Origin: Paenibacillus eucommiae
GTDB taxonomy: Bacteria; Bacillota; Bacilli; Paenibacillales; NBRC-103111
Length of the DNA: 64,000 nt
Direction of reading: 5' to 3'
Assembly (NCBI RefSeq): GCF_017874215.1
Contig: NZ_JAGGLB010000001.1
Span: forward strand, 124,001-188,000
The stretch's first letter is position 1. Every line of letters begins with the position of its first letter. The notes under the pieces were generated by a model, which was not told the DNA's origin, did no database searches, and saw only the letters and a program-made list of their open reading frames with translations. Positions 36,163-46,164 of the stretch are shown in pieces. The translations under genes and the position numbers were made by a program.

Positions 36163-39100
36163 TTAATTATCCAAATCCTTTTGTACAATCAGATTATCCA
36201 AGTACACCACTTCATCTTCTGCGAAACCTTCCAGCAACGCGGAGAGTTGAATGTGCTCCACTACCATGCCGTTGTAGGTTTCCGGCACTTCGAGCAGCCA
36301 CGTTATCGTATGCCAAGCTCCTGATGTTTCTTTGACCTGATGTTTCACATCGTTTACAGTGCCGACATACCCATTACTGTTGCGATAGTTGACAGTTAAA
36401 TTCATCGTGCCTTCTGTTTGCGTATCAGCAGGTGTATAGTAGGAGGCCGAGATCTTATACATACCTGGAGAGAGCGTAATATTCTGATAGGGGGCTCCAA
36501 ATTTTACACCGGTTGCTTTCAAGCTGTATTCACCTGTCAGAGCAAACTCCGTACTGCGTTCCATCTTGGTAAGCGCGAAGTTGCTCGCTGGTTCGGCGAA
36601 CATGTACCATGTGCTGTCCAACGATGTTTCGAAGGATGGGTTCTGGTTAACCGGCTGAGGAGCAAGTTTAATCAAATCCACATCATCTATAAACACCACT
36701 TCATCTTCTGAGAAACCCTCCAACAACACAGAAAGTTGAATTTGCTCCACTACCATGCCGTTATAGGTTTCCGGAACATCGAGCGGCCACGTTATCGTAT
36801 GCCATTCTCCTGAAGCTTCTTTGACCTGATGTTTCACATCACTTACAGTACCCACATAGCCATTACTACTGTTGCGATAGTTGACAGTTAAATTCATCGT
36901 GCCTTCTGTTTGCGTACCAGCAGGTGTGTAGTAGGAGGCCGAGATCTTATAATTACCCGGAGAGAGCGTTATATTCTGATAGGGGGCTCCAAATTTCACA
37001 CCGGCTGCTTTCAAGCTGTGTTCACCTGTCAGAGTAAACTCTGTACTGCGTTCCATCTTGGTAAGCGCGAAGTTACTCGCTGGTTCGGCGAACATGTACC
37101 AAGTGCCGTCCAACGATGTTTCGAAGGAGGGATTCCGATTATACGGCTTCGTTAGATCTGCCGGAATCACAACCGCTTCACCTTCAATCGCTGGTTTTCC
37201 TTGATAGGCAACACGGTAGACTACACGTTGTTGGGTTGCTGTCGCATCTACTTGCGGGATCGTCAATGTTACTGTCCGGGTAGATTCGTCCCATGCGATA
37301 GCGGTAGGCACGACAACCACTTCTTCATCCGCGTTCACTTGCTGCTTTACTGCGAAATCTCCTAGAGCAGGCAGATCGCTTGGGATCGTGCTCAGCACTG
37401 CCCGAATCGTTCCATTCTCTGCAGCTAAGTTCGATATTTGAACATTAGGCACAGAGCCAAGTGTAATCAAATTAAAATCATCTATAAACACCACTTCACC
37501 TTCCGCGAAGCCGTCCAATAAGGCCGAGATCTGAATGTGATCCATGGACATGCCGTTTAACGTTTCTGGAACTTCGAACGTCCACTCGATCGTATTCCAT
37601 ACTCCCGAAGTTTCCTGAACTTGATGCTTCACGTCGTCTATGGTACCAATATAGCTCGTACTGCTACGATAATTGACAGTTAAATTAATCGTACCGTCCG
37701 TTTGCGTACCCGCAGCTGTATAATAGGAAACTGAAAGCTTATAACTCCCCGGAGCTACGGATACATTCTGATACGGAGCTCCATGTTTGACATCACTTGC
37801 TTTAAAGCTGTATTTACCGGTTGCCGCCAGCTCATTCGTGCGTTCCATCTTCGTACTGGCTAAGTTATCCGCTGGTTCAAACCACCTGATCCAACTCCCA
37901 TCCATATACCCCTCGAACGATGGGTTTTTATTAATCGGCTTCGTAGTATCCGCTGGTATAACGACTTCTACAGGGTCATTTAGAGGTTTTCCTTTATACG
38001 CAACGCGATACATAAATCGTTGTTCGTTTGCTGCTGTATCCAGAATTGGAAGCGTCAATTCAACCGTTCTTGTTGTTTCATCCCAGCTGATATGTTCAGG
38101 AACAATCGTTATACTAGTACCAAAGTCCGTTTCTGTTACCCTTTTTATTATTTTGAAATCTCTAATGGCCGGCTGATTGTCGGGTATCTCATTAAGAACC
38201 GCTCGCATCCTGCCATTTTCAGCACTTATAGAGGCTACTTGTACAGAAACGGGAGCTTTGCTTGACTTTCTAAGTATAAGGTCATCCAAATAAATGATTT
38301 CATTCGGGTTGAACCCTTTTAGGTCCACTCCGATTTGCGCAATCTTGACTTCATTTCCGGAAACGGATTCCGGCACTTGCAGTGTCCAGTGAAACGTGTT
38401 CCACTGTCCCTTGTCATATTGGGATGGCCACACTTCTGATACCGCTTCACTAAGCCACATTCCCCGATCATCCATGAACTGTACAAACAACTGCAGCGTT
38501 CCCTCTGTAGAGGAATTTGCAGGCACATAGTAAGATGTCGACATGGCGTAGTTGCCTGGCTGGAGATGAAGATTTTGATACAACCCGCCTGATTGTACCG
38601 CTATGGCCTTCATGCTGGAGCTATTGGAATGAGCTTGCTCGCTGCTGCGCTTAATGGAGGAGCCAGCAGAATTATTTTTCAGGAATGGCGTCCAAAAGCG
38701 GGCCCCTTCAGCACCTGTTACTTCTTCAAATGAGCTGTTGCTATTCATAATCCCTTCATCATTCTCAGGAGTGATAGGTTGTTCATCAGGATTAATGACT
38801 GGATTACTTCCCCCTGATCCACCACCACCACCATAACTGTAGGAAGGTGCATAACTGCTTGCAGGCGATTCCTTTCGATTCGGTTTTCGTTCAAAAGTAC
38901 TCTCTTCCGCGCCTTTATGAATGACTGCTTGTTGAATTTCTCCCTGACCTGTTACTTGGATGCTTCCATCCAGCACCAGCCTGCTGATACGAGCCATTTG
39001 ATTCACGTTTACTTTGGACCCGGCGGCTTTAGCTGCTGCAAGCAATTCTTTGACCAATCCTGATTGGATATCGATTTCAACAGCTGAAGAATCAGCTTCC

Positions 39101-39990
39101 AGCTTGCTTATCGTGCCTTTCAGCTTCACTTTGCCTGCACGGATAAATACGGTACCGGTAACTTCAATTCCATCCGCTGTCACTTGGCCATTGCCAACAC
39201 TTCCATCGATAAAAATATCTCCGTTAATGATCAAATTTCTAAGATGAACTCCGCCAGCCTTTATAGTGACATTGCCATTCACCGTTTGAGTTACCTGCTT
39301 CGGTCCAAAGGTGCCTGCCTTATCATAAACCTGATCACCTTGACGGACCCTTGCCCGATCCAGCATAACGATCGCTTCGGCACGGGTCACCCAATCCTTC
39401 GGACGAAAGCTGCCATCCTCGTAACCATCAATAATTTTATGCGCGGTCATCATAGCAATAGCTTTGTCGCTCCAGCTTGCTATTTGGGCTTGGTCTTTGT
39501 AAGTCGTCTCCCCGCCTAAACCGCTTGAATCAAGAGCTGCATTCGCCTCTAATTGCAGCATGCCCGCAATCAGGATCGCTACTTCTTGCCGTGTAATCTG
39601 GTTTCTGACACGAATCGTGCCATCCTCATACCCTTGGATATAACCAGCCTTCACGGCGATAGCCACTTCATCATACTCCCAATCGGATCGGGATAAATCG
39701 GAGAAAGCAACCTCTGCTTTTGCGGTAAGACCGAAAGCACGGTTCGCAAATGCCATCATTTCTCCTCTAAGAATTGGGCGGTCAGGCTGTACAGAGCCGT
39801 CCGCATCCGCGCGAATCCAGCCTTTGGCCAACCAATCTCCGAGCGTTTTTCCCGCCCAATGAGCCGACAATGGTGTCTTCGTGTGCCCCACTTCCGCAGC
39901 TGCGAAAGCCGTGGACACTCCCCAAGTTGAAACAAGCAAGCAAATCGTCAACAATAGCGGCAAAGCCCGCTTAGGCATCCTGTGTCTCAT
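36163..39990 (-). CDS. SLH-domain protein with four CBM-like domains, cassette A
   Basis: The protein has 1275 aa from ATG 39990 (MRHRMPKRALPLLLT; AGGAG 9 bases upstream). After the signal peptide come three SLH motifs (about 33-210; ILRGEMM, ITRQEVA, VTRAEAI), a beta-rich bactofilin-like stretch (VNGNVTIKAGGVHLRNLI, about 225-360) and a Gly-rich linker. Four NPSFE-type CBM-like units follow, separated by Ig-like units (ISAENGRMRAVLNEIP). The last two CBM-like units, encoded at about 36670-37140 and 36170-36660, are almost identical. No catalytic domain is seen; a surface glycan-capture protein is likely. Confidence 0.85.
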   Translation of the reverse strand: MRHRMPKRALPLLLTICLLVSTWGVSTAFAAAEVGHTKTPLSAHWAGKTLGDWLAKGWIRADADGSVQPDRPILRGEMMAFANRAFGLTAKAEVAFSDLSRSDWEYDEVAIAVKAGYIQGYEDGTIRVRNQITRQEVAILIAGMLQLEANAALDSSGLGGETTYKDQAQIASWSDKAIAMMTAHKIIDGYEDGSFRPKDWVTRAEAIVMLDRARVRQGDQVYDKAGTFGPKQVTQTVNGNVTIKAGGVHLRNLIINGDIFIDGSVGNGQVTADGIEVTGTVFIRAGKVKLKGTISKLEADSSAVEIDIQSGLVKELLAAAKAAGSKVNVNQMARISRLVLDGSIQVTGQGEIQQAVIHKGAEESTFERKPNRKESPASSYAPSYSYGGGGGSGGSNPVINPDEQPITPENDEGIMNSNSSFEEVTGAEGARFWTPFLKNNSAGSSIKRSSEQAHSNSSSMKAIAVQSGGLYQNLHLQPGNYAMSTSYYVPANSSTEGTLQLFVQFMDDRGMWLSEAVSEVWPSQYDKGQWNTFHWTLQVPESVSGNEVKIAQIGVDLKGFNPNEIIYLDDLILRKSSKAPVSVQVASISAENGRMRAVLNEIPDNQPAIRDFKIIKRVTETDFGTSITIVPEHISWDETTRTVELTLPILDTAANEQRFMYRVAYKGKPLNDPVEVVIPADTTKPINKNPSFEGYMDGSWIRWFEPADNLASTKMERTNELAATGKYSFKASDVKHGAPYQNVSVAPGSYKLSVSYYTAAGTQTDGTINLTVNYRSSTSYIGTIDDVKHQVQETSGVWNTIEWTFEVPETLNGMSMDHIQISALLDGFAEGEVVFIDDFNLITLGSVPNVQISNLAAENGTIRAVLSTIPSDLPALGDFAVKQQVNADEEVVVVPTAIAWDESTRTVTLTIPQVDATATQQRVVYRVAYQGKPAIEGEAVVIPADLTKPYNRNPSFETSLDGTWYMFAEPASNFALTKMERSTEFTLTGEHSLKAAGVKFGAPYQNITLSPGNYKISASYYTPAGTQTEGTMNLTVNYRNSSNGYVGTVSDVKHQVKEASGEWHTITWPLDVPETYNGMVVEQIQLSVLLEGFSEDEVVFIDDVDLIKLAPQPVNQNPSFETSLDSTWYMFAEPASNFALTKMERSTEFALTGEYSLKATGVKFGAPYQNITLSPGMYKISASYYTPADTQTEGTMNLTVNYRNSNGYVGTVNDVKHQVKETSGAWHTITWLLEVPETYNGMVVEHIQLSALLEGFAEDEVVYLDNLIVQKDLDN

Positions 39991-40205
39991 TTCATCATCT
40001 CCTAAACATTTTTTCATCTATCTGTTTTTGACTACAGCGCTTGATACCGTTTACAAAACCTGCAGCTTCTCTCATTATCCTCTCCCTCCCCAAATAGAAA
40101 CCGATTACTTTAATATTGCAAGCAGCCAGGCACTTCACTCATTAATTGTAAAGCGCCTGAAGCTGGAGTTGCAGATGGTTCAGAACTTCAGAACAGCTTG
40201 CGCAC

Positions 40206-40934
40206 TCAGCGCATAAAACCCCCGTCGATCGGATATAAGGAGCCTGTTATATAGGCAGATAAGTCGGACAGCAGAAAAGCCGCAAGCTCGGCAACCTCCT
40301 CCGGTCTCCCGCTGCGTCCTATCAGGTTGTCAACGTCTTGGATGATGCTATCGGCATTTTTGATATCGCCGGGTATAATCGCGTTAGCGCGTAATCCATG
40401 CTTGGCATACTCCACAGCAATAATGCGGGTGAGATGATTGACAGCCGCCTTCGCTGAGCCGTATGCTGCGGATGTACTCTTCGTCGGAACTTTCCCCAGA
40501 ATGGAGGACGTGTTGACGATCGAGCCACCTCCACCTTCAATCATTGCAGCAATCGCATATTTGTTGACGAGAAAAGTGCTTGTGAGCGTTCCGGCAGTAA
40601 CTGCATTCCATTCCTCCAGGGTCAGCTCGAGCACACCTTTCCAGATTTGTGTATACACATTATGAAAAAGTCCATCTATCCGGCCGAATACCTCTTTGAC
40701 TTGAAATGCACTTTTCTTTACCTGCTGCTCGTCCGTAGCATCTGAAACGGATAGAAAAAGCCTCTCACCATAAGCTTCCTGCAGCCGCTGAATATCAGGG
40801 CTTGCCTCCCCCTTCAGAATATCTGTCCCGAAGACGAAGGCGCCCTTGGCCAGGAACGCCTCCATCGAGGCTCTGCCAACTAACCCCATGGCTCCGGTAA
40901 CCCAAATTACTTTGTCCCGCAGCATATCTTTCAT
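40206..40934 (-). CDS. SDR oxidoreductase, cassette A
   Basis: The protein has 242 aa. AGGAGG lies 9 bases before the ATG. The cofactor motif is TGAMGLVG, the catalytic set is NTSSILG and YGSAK. The normally conserved NNAG is replaced by FHNVYTQ, and the cassette B paralogue (54596) has the same change. It lies directly after the permease genes, so it probably oxidises or reduces the imported sugar. The 215-bp gap to the next gene carries a cre-like AAGCGCTGT. Confidence 0.88.
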   Translation of the reverse strand: MKDMLRDKVIWVTGAMGLVGRASMEAFLAKGAFVFGTDILKGEASPDIQRLQEAYGERLFLSVSDATDEQQVKKSAFQVKEVFGRIDGLFHNVYTQIWKGVLELTLEEWNAVTAGTLTSTFLVNKYAIAAMIEGGGGSIVNTSSILGKVPTKSTSAAYGSAKAAVNHLTRIIAVEYAKHGLRANAIIPGDIKNADSIIQDVDNLIGRSGRPEEVAELAAFLLSDLSAYITGSLYPIDGGFMR

Positions 40935-41017
40935 TTCGTACGGCCTCCTAGCCTGCTAAGCATTTATCTGTTTATGTACCCACAGCTTCTATTCCATATT
41001 TGCAGTTCTCTAACCGG

Positions 41018-41857
41018 CTATCCCTTAACAGCACCAAGCGTAGCTCCTTCCATGACCTTCCGTTGAAATAATACATAAAGAATAACAGGCGGCAGCATGG
41101 AAATAACGACACCGGCAAATAACGTGACCCAATCCGAGCTGTACTGCATGCGCTGGTTGGCGAAATACATATTGACAGCCATCGTGTACTTGCTTTCATC
41201 CCCCAGATAAATAAATGGCGCCAGAAAGTTATTGTAAAGTCCAATAAATTTAAATATACCAACCGTCACAATCCCTGCCATTGACAGCGGCATAATAATT
41301 TTCCAGAATACTTGAAACAAGGAAGCCCCATCAACAAATGCGCCTTCTTCCAGCTCCTTCGGCAGCGACTGCATAAAGCCGCTAAGCAGCAGCAGGAAAA
41401 ATACACTTTCGCCAAGGCTGTCAAGAATAATCAGTCCGGTTAAGCTGTTCGTCAGATGCAAATCCCGCATCAGCACATACTGTGGAACTAGTGCATTAAT
41501 GCCGGGAAGAAAAAGCGATAGCATAATGGTCGACCAAATGAAGGCTCTGCCCTTGAACTGAATCCTTGTTAACGCAAAAGCATTAATCGCTGTCAGGAAC
41601 GTACCGAGCAGCAGGCTTCCGCCCACATAATACAGCGTATTAAAGAACACCTGGCCAAATTTAAACGTTTCCCATGCCTTTACGTAGTTTTTCCATTGCA
41701 GTACATCCGGCAAGGACCAAATATCCTGAAAAAATTCACGGTTCGTTTTGAGCGATTCATAGATTAACCACAGGAGCGGTACAATAATAGAGATGGCAAA
41801 AGCAACCAGACAAATTCTCCAGAGCGTATCTCCGATTAATGATGTTTTCTCTTTCAT
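41018..41857 (-). CDS. Sugar ABC permease, MalG type, cassette A
   Basis: The protein has 279 aa with six membrane segments and a permease loop ELEEGAFVDGASLFQVF, in which the EAA core reads EGAFVDG. GGAGG lies about 10 bases before the ATG. It is nearly identical to the cassette B copy (55354). It follows its MalF-type partner by 33 bp in the operon. No ATPase gene is present in either cassette. Confidence 0.92.
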   Translation of the reverse strand: MKEKTSLIGDTLWRICLVAFAISIIVPLLWLIYESLKTNREFFQDIWSLPDVLQWKNYVKAWETFKFGQVFFNTLYYVGGSLLLGTFLTAINAFALTRIQFKGRAFIWSTIMLSLFLPGINALVPQYVLMRDLHLTNSLTGLIILDSLGESVFFLLLLSGFMQSLPKELEEGAFVDGASLFQVFWKIIMPLSMAGIVTVGIFKFIGLYNNFLAPFIYLGDESKYTMAVNMYFANQRMQYSSDWVTLFAGVVISMLPPVILYVLFQRKVMEGATLGAVKG

Positions 41858-41890
41858 AACCCGTACACCTCCATTCTTTTTGACGCTAAC

Positions 41891-42847
41891 TTAATATTCC
41901 CAATCACTTTTTGGCACCAGTCTGTCAATAAGCACCTTGCCGCCTACCAGAATAACGAACAGGAACAATCCGATTGCGGAAGCATATCCATAGTTTTGTG
42001 TAGCTTGACTAAAAGCCTGGTTGAACATATACAGTCCGATGACATTCGTGGATCCCGCTGGACCGCCATTGGTCATAACAAGAATAATTTCAAAGCTTTT
42101 GATGCCGCCAAGAAATAGAAAGAGCAGTGTAATCCGAATCACAGGATTGATCAGCGGTATCGTAATCGTATGCAAACGGGTAAAATGACTCGCTCCTTCC
42201 AGAATCGCCGCTTCATACATCGATTTCGGAATCCCCTTCATGGCATTCATGAAAATAATGACGTAAAATCCGACGCCTCCCCAAATCATGGGCGGAAGCA
42301 GCAGCCATAAGGCTGTTTTCGGATCTGATAGCCAGTAATATCCACCATTATCGTATCCGAATAATCTAAATACGCCGTTCAATAACCCGTTGCTGCCATC
42401 GTAGATATAAATCCAGAGCAGCGTAATGACAACGGTGGACAACACATTGGGCAGGAAAAAGATCACTTTATAAAAAGGAGCTTCACGGAAGCCTTTATTT
42501 ATAAGTAAATGCGCGAGTACGAGTGAGATGACTGTCGTAAGTATTGGCAAAACGATCATCAAAACCAGGTTATGAGATAAAGCACGCCACACGAATTCAT
42601 CTTTGAACATAAATACAAAGTTATCCAGACCGACAAATTCCTTCTTCGATATGCCATCCCATTTCATAAACGCATAAAAAACCGACATGAAATTCGGATA
42701 CAGCGTAAACAACAAATATCCGGCATAAGCTGGTCCCACGGCAAGCAGCAAAAAGATCCATTTCTGCCGCTTGATCCCCTTCATTCCTTTACCCGATGAT
42801 TTGGGTATGGCCGCACCAGCCTTTGAGCTAGCTGCATCATTCATCAT
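41891..42847 (-). CDS. Sugar ABC permease, MalF type, cassette A
   Basis: The protein has 318 aa. A charged N-terminus is followed by six or more membrane segments and the EAA loop MYEAAILEGASHFTRLHTI. It starts MMNDAASSK after GGGGAAATTC. It pairs with the MalG-type permease at 41018 and the lipoprotein at 42933. The 85-bp gap upstream contains a GGGGAGC hairpin. The cassette B paralogue (56227) is highly similar throughout. Confidence 0.92.
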   Translation of the reverse strand: MMNDAASSKAGAAIPKSSGKGMKGIKRQKWIFLLLAVGPAYAGYLLFTLYPNFMSVFYAFMKWDGISKKEFVGLDNFVFMFKDEFVWRALSHNLVLMIVLPILTTVISLVLAHLLINKGFREAPFYKVIFFLPNVLSTVVITLLWIYIYDGSNGLLNGVFRLFGYDNGGYYWLSDPKTALWLLLPPMIWGGVGFYVIIFMNAMKGIPKSMYEAAILEGASHFTRLHTITIPLINPVIRITLLFLFLGGIKSFEIILVMTNGGPAGSTNVIGLYMFNQAFSQATQNYGYASAIGLFLFVILVGGKVLIDRLVPKSDWEY

Positions 42848-42881
42848 GAATTTCCCCTTTCCCCTAAAGCTAAAGCATGAA

Positions 42882-42898
42882 GGGGAGCATAGCTCCCC
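42882..42898 (-). other. Intercistronic hairpin between binding protein and permease genes, A
   Basis: GGGGAGC and GCTCCCC form a perfect stem with an ATA loop in the gap after the binding-protein stop. There is no T run. The same stem type is found at the same place in cassette B (57209-57231). Confidence 0.75.
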
Positions 42899-42932
42899 CG
42901 TACCTCTTTATACACATAACCTATTGCATAAC

Positions 42933-44396
42933 CTATTTAGTAGTTGCTTCAATAGCTTGTTTCAATAATTCATCCATTTTCTCAAAAACAGGCAGATAAT
43001 CTTTCTTTCCTAAAGCCATTTCATTGGCTGATTCTGCTAACAACTGATTCGCTTGAGCAATCGCCGGATGATCGATAGTTACATCCTTTCTCATCGATTC
43101 AAATCTTGTTTTATTTTTACCCATATACTCCAGAATCGCTCTTGGTGCATCCTGCATCTTGGCAATACGCTGCGGATCGTCTCCAAAATCACCACGGATC
43201 GGGAATATGCCTGCGTTTTCCGCATTAAAGGTTTGTACATCCAGGTTTACAAAGGAAAGCAGAAACTCCTTCGCCCATTTTTTCGTTAAATCCGGTGTGC
43301 TCGCCCAGATCACCATACCACCTGCACCACTGCTGTCACTCCAAATCCATTTGGTTTGATCTGGCTTGTCACCGAAAGGAATCGTCATAAAGCCCCATTT
43401 GAATCCCTCCGGAACAGCTTCCTTCATTTCGTTCTGCACCCAGTCTCCCGTTGGTACCAAGGCTGCCTTATGCTGAAGCATTTGCATTTGGGACTGTGTA
43501 TGATTAATGGCAGCTACACCGTCTGCGTAGTATCCTTTTTTGCCAAGCTCGGCAATACGTTTCCATGTTTCAAGGTATTCTGGCGCTGTATACGTCGGTA
43601 ATTTCATATTGCGGTAATTATCGATGTATGTATCCAAGGTTCCGTTGATTTCTGCAATCTCAAAAGGTTTAGGACCAAATCCGAAATTGTATAAGTAATC
43701 CGGATACACACCTGCATAAATAATCGGTGTTATGTTTTTCGCCTTAATATCAGCGAGAAGCTGAACAAATTCATCCCATGTTTGCGGGTTTGCGTTCCAA
43801 CCATTTTGTTCAAAGAAGACCGCATCAAAAAACATGCCTGTTGAGCCCCCGCCAATGGGAACATGGTAGGATTTGCCCTTATATCTCGCATGGTTCTCGA
43901 AAGCTCCTCCAACCAGCACATCCTTCAGCTTCTTGCCCCCTGCATCCGGTATTTCACGTTCCCACAGGTCGTCAAGCGATTCAATCTTTCCTGCATCGAC
44001 CAGTTTGGATCTGGATACTCCAGTCCCAGGGAAAATATCAAACATGTCACTATCCTTGTTCGCTGCAAGCTTTGTATTAACCATGTCGCCAACTTTTGGT
44101 GAAGAGGTAATATCAAAGCTGACATTCGGATATTTTTCGGTAAAGATCGAGATTGCATTGTCGATCCATGCTCTACCGTAACCGTTTTCATCGATCGCAA
44201 GTTTGATCTTTACCTTTTCTGTTTTGGACAGCCCGTTTTCCGGGTACACATCTCCTGCGCTATCCGTTGTAGCTTTCGGTGTGCTTTCCGCAGCTCCTGT
44301 CTCCTCCGGTTTGTTATCCTTGCCTCCACACCCTGCAACCACTGCCATCATAAGTATAAGTGCGAATGCCAACAACCACTTTCCATTTCTAATCAA
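42933..44396 (-). CDS. ABC transporter sugar-binding lipoprotein, cassette A
   Basis: The protein has 487 aa from TTG 44396 (reading MIRNGKWLLAFALIL), with AAGGAGGG 6 bases upstream. The lipobox is VVAGC. The mature part is a family-1 solute-binding protein (VKIKLAIDENGYGRAWIDN, YADGVAAINHTQSQMQML). Length and sequence match the cassette B copy (488 aa). It is the first gene of the importer operon, behind a promoter overlapped by a LacI-type palindrome and a cre site. Confidence 0.93.
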   Translation of the reverse strand: MIRNGKWLLAFALILMMAVVAGCGGKDNKPEETGAAESTPKATTDSAGDVYPENGLSKTEKVKIKLAIDENGYGRAWIDNAISIFTEKYPNVSFDITSSPKVGDMVNTKLAANKDSDMFDIFPGTGVSRSKLVDAGKIESLDDLWEREIPDAGGKKLKDVLVGGAFENHARYKGKSYHVPIGGGSTGMFFDAVFFEQNGWNANPQTWDEFVQLLADIKAKNITPIIYAGVYPDYLYNFGFGPKPFEIAEINGTLDTYIDNYRNMKLPTYTAPEYLETWKRIAELGKKGYYADGVAAINHTQSQMQMLQHKAALVPTGDWVQNEMKEAVPEGFKWGFMTIPFGDKPDQTKWIWSDSSGAGGMVIWASTPDLTKKWAKEFLLSFVNLDVQTFNAENAGIFPIRGDFGDDPQRIAKMQDAPRAILEYMGKNKTRFESMRKDVTIDHPAIAQANQLLAESANEMALGKKDYLPVFEKMDELLKQAIEATTK

Positions 44397-44439
44397 ACTA
44401 AACCCTCCTTGATGATTGTTTTTAACTGCCAACTCCTAT

Positions 44440-44468
44440 AATTTAAATTAATTTAAGTTTAATGTCAA
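44440..44468 (-). promoter_or_regulatory. Cassette A importer promoter with overlapping operator
   Basis: On the minus strand TTGACA (44468-44463), 17 bp and TAAATT (44445-44440). The perfect palindrome TTAAATTAATTTAA (44443-44456) covers part of the -10 and the spacer, the position expected for repression. The same 14-mer occurs at the LacI-2 promoter. Confidence 0.75.
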
Positions 44469-44507
44469 TATATTTATTTTATTTAAAAATGATAATAAAT
44501 CGAGTTG

Positions 44508-44522
44508 AGAATGCGCTTTCAT
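44508..44522 (-). promoter_or_regulatory. CcpA cre site upstream of cassette A importer
   Basis: On the minus strand ATGAAAGCGCATTCT fits the CcpA consensus WTGNAANCGNWNNCW at every position. It ends about 40 bp upstream of the -35 of the binding-protein promoter. Carbon catabolite control is inferred; no equally good match was seen at cassette B. Confidence 0.6.
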
Positions 44523-44642
44523 TTTGTTCGTATATTAAAAGCAATCTGTTTCGACGGAATAGATGAAATATGTCCATCAAAACAGATCCTCACAAGACCC
44601 TCTTACAGCTAATTCACAGCCTTCATAGCCTTTCACAGCCCT

Positions 44643-45635
44643 TCACAGCTCCCCTTGGCTCGCATTTGCGCAAGTCCCCCCATGATAAACAAGCATCTCG
44701 GAAAGATAGATCACCTCTTTAGGACGACACGGATCATGGATAATAGCAATTAATTGTTGGATCAACTTGTTAACTTCTATCCAATCCATATGAACGGACG
44801 ATAGCTCTGGAATGCTTGCACTATTCAGCACTGTATAACCGTAGCCAATCAAGCTTTTGTCAGCAGGAACGGAAACCCCCAGCTCCTTAAGCCGCTGCAA
44901 AGCTCCAAATTGGATAAGCGTATTGGAGCAAATAAGCCCCGTATACTCTACATTCAAATAATGTGCCCGCCCGCACATCTCATAGCCATCCTCTTCCTTA
45001 CTGGCCTGAACCCGTTCACTAGTAAACACAATATCGTGCTCCTCTAGCGCCTTGCGGTAACCTTCCAGAACAAATCGATGCACATCATTATCCAGATTCC
45101 CACAAAACAAAGCAATTTTCTTATGGCCCAGGCGGATTAAATGACGGGTTGCCTCGTATCCGGCCCGCCAATGATCCGGCATAACAATATGTAAACCTTC
45201 ACGGGCATTTCCCCCATAGAATACATAGGGAATGTTCGCATCCAGAATCACCTTCGTTATCGCATCATCAATATCACCTGTTACAATCACGCCCTTTAGC
45301 TCCTTCGAGCTCAAAAACTGCCCCAGGTTCAACTCCGCCATACTCTTCGAATTCATGATCATAAACATGAAATTGAAATGAGCTTCCCTGACTGCCTTCT
45401 CTATGTAGGACAAAATATAAGAATAGACGGGGTCCTCAGGCTCCCGATTATAAATAATAAAGCAAATTTGCGGCGTTGCATTTAAATCTTTATAACCAAG
45501 CTGCCTGGCTGCTTTCAAGATTTTAATTCGCGTTTCTTCCGCAATCTTGCTGCCCGGCGGATTGTTAAGTGCCAAGGAAACAGTTGCCTGCGATATTCCC
45601 AAATAGGAAGCAATATCTTTCTTTCTTACGGTCAT
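44643..45635 (-). CDS. LacI family regulator 2, cassette A
   Basis: The protein has 330 aa. The helix-turn-helix KKDIASYLGISQATVSLALN differs from LacI-1 by one residue in this stretch. As in LacI-1, LGYKDLNATPQICFIIYN joins the DNA-binding domain to the sensor domain without a hinge helix. Its gene lies directly upstream of the cassette A binding protein and has its own promoter with an upstream palindrome. Predicted ligand: the sugar taken up by the importer. Confidence 0.92.
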   Translation of the reverse strand: MTVRKKDIASYLGISQATVSLALNNPPGSKIAEETRIKILKAARQLGYKDLNATPQICFIIYNREPEDPVYSYILSYIEKAVREAHFNFMFMIMNSKSMAELNLGQFLSSKELKGVIVTGDIDDAITKVILDANIPYVFYGGNAREGLHIVMPDHWRAGYEATRHLIRLGHKKIALFCGNLDNDVHRFVLEGYRKALEEHDIVFTSERVQASKEEDGYEMCGRAHYLNVEYTGLICSNTLIQFGALQRLKELGVSVPADKSLIGYGYTVLNSASIPELSSVHMDWIEVNKLIQQLIAIIHDPCRPKEVIYLSEMLVYHGGTCANASQGEL

Positions 45636-45664
45636 CAGGATTCCCCTTCACAAGTATTACGTTC

Positions 45665-45714
45665 AGCATACATAAAATCAATTAATTCGTCAAACTAAAT
45701 TTAAATTAATTTAA
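45665..45714 (-). promoter_or_regulatory. LacI-2 promoter with upstream palindromic operator
   Basis: On the minus strand TTGACG (45693-45688), 17 bp and TATGCT (45670-45665). The palindrome TTAAATTAATTTAA lies at 45701-45714, 7 bp upstream of the -35. Layout is the same as at LacI-1 and LacI-3. Confidence 0.75.
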
Positions 45715-45774
45715 AAACAATACTCCGTAGGGCATCCTTTGAGGAGTTTGTTCGTAACGCTAATGCTTGTGCTT

Positions 45775-45904
45775 GGGAGGTAAGGGATGTGGGCTCCAGC
45801 CGCTGTTAAAGATTTGTTCCTTTGAATGGTATAAATAAGGAGGTAGGAACAAATCTTTAAAGGCGGACGCTATCGCTCTTCCTCCCACACCCCTTACCTC
45901 TCTC
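45775..45904. repeat. 130-bp palindromic element, copy 2
   Basis: Arms 45775-45793 and 45884-45904 are complementary apart from one mismatch. The inner region matches copy 1 (1138-1267) closely while two arm base pairs are exchanged together. Flanking similarity covers about 45730-45975. It lies between the LacI-2 gene and the 52-bp array; the stretch 45976-46164 holds nothing else recognised. Confidence 0.8.
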
Positions 45905-46164
45905 AGCTACAATCGCACGAGCACCAAGCTTAAACGGACAGCCACCAGACGTATGCTTCCTTAGCGTAAGGAAGAATGTACATTAGGAAAACATGGAGTT
46001 TTATCTAGATTTCAGAATTTAAATATTTTAACACTTCACCACTTCACTACTTTATCACTTTAAATCTATGCTTAGACAATCGACGTTAGACTTATGCCAA
46101 AAACTTAAACTTTATAATAAGTAGATCAATTTGGCCAAGTGTGGCCGTTTTTCTCATGTATTCT

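Noticed and set aside
40017..40060. Full CcpA cre site ahead of the cassette A SLH gene
   Set aside because: AAGCGCTGT is present, but the flanking bases do not fit the consensus well enough to call a site.
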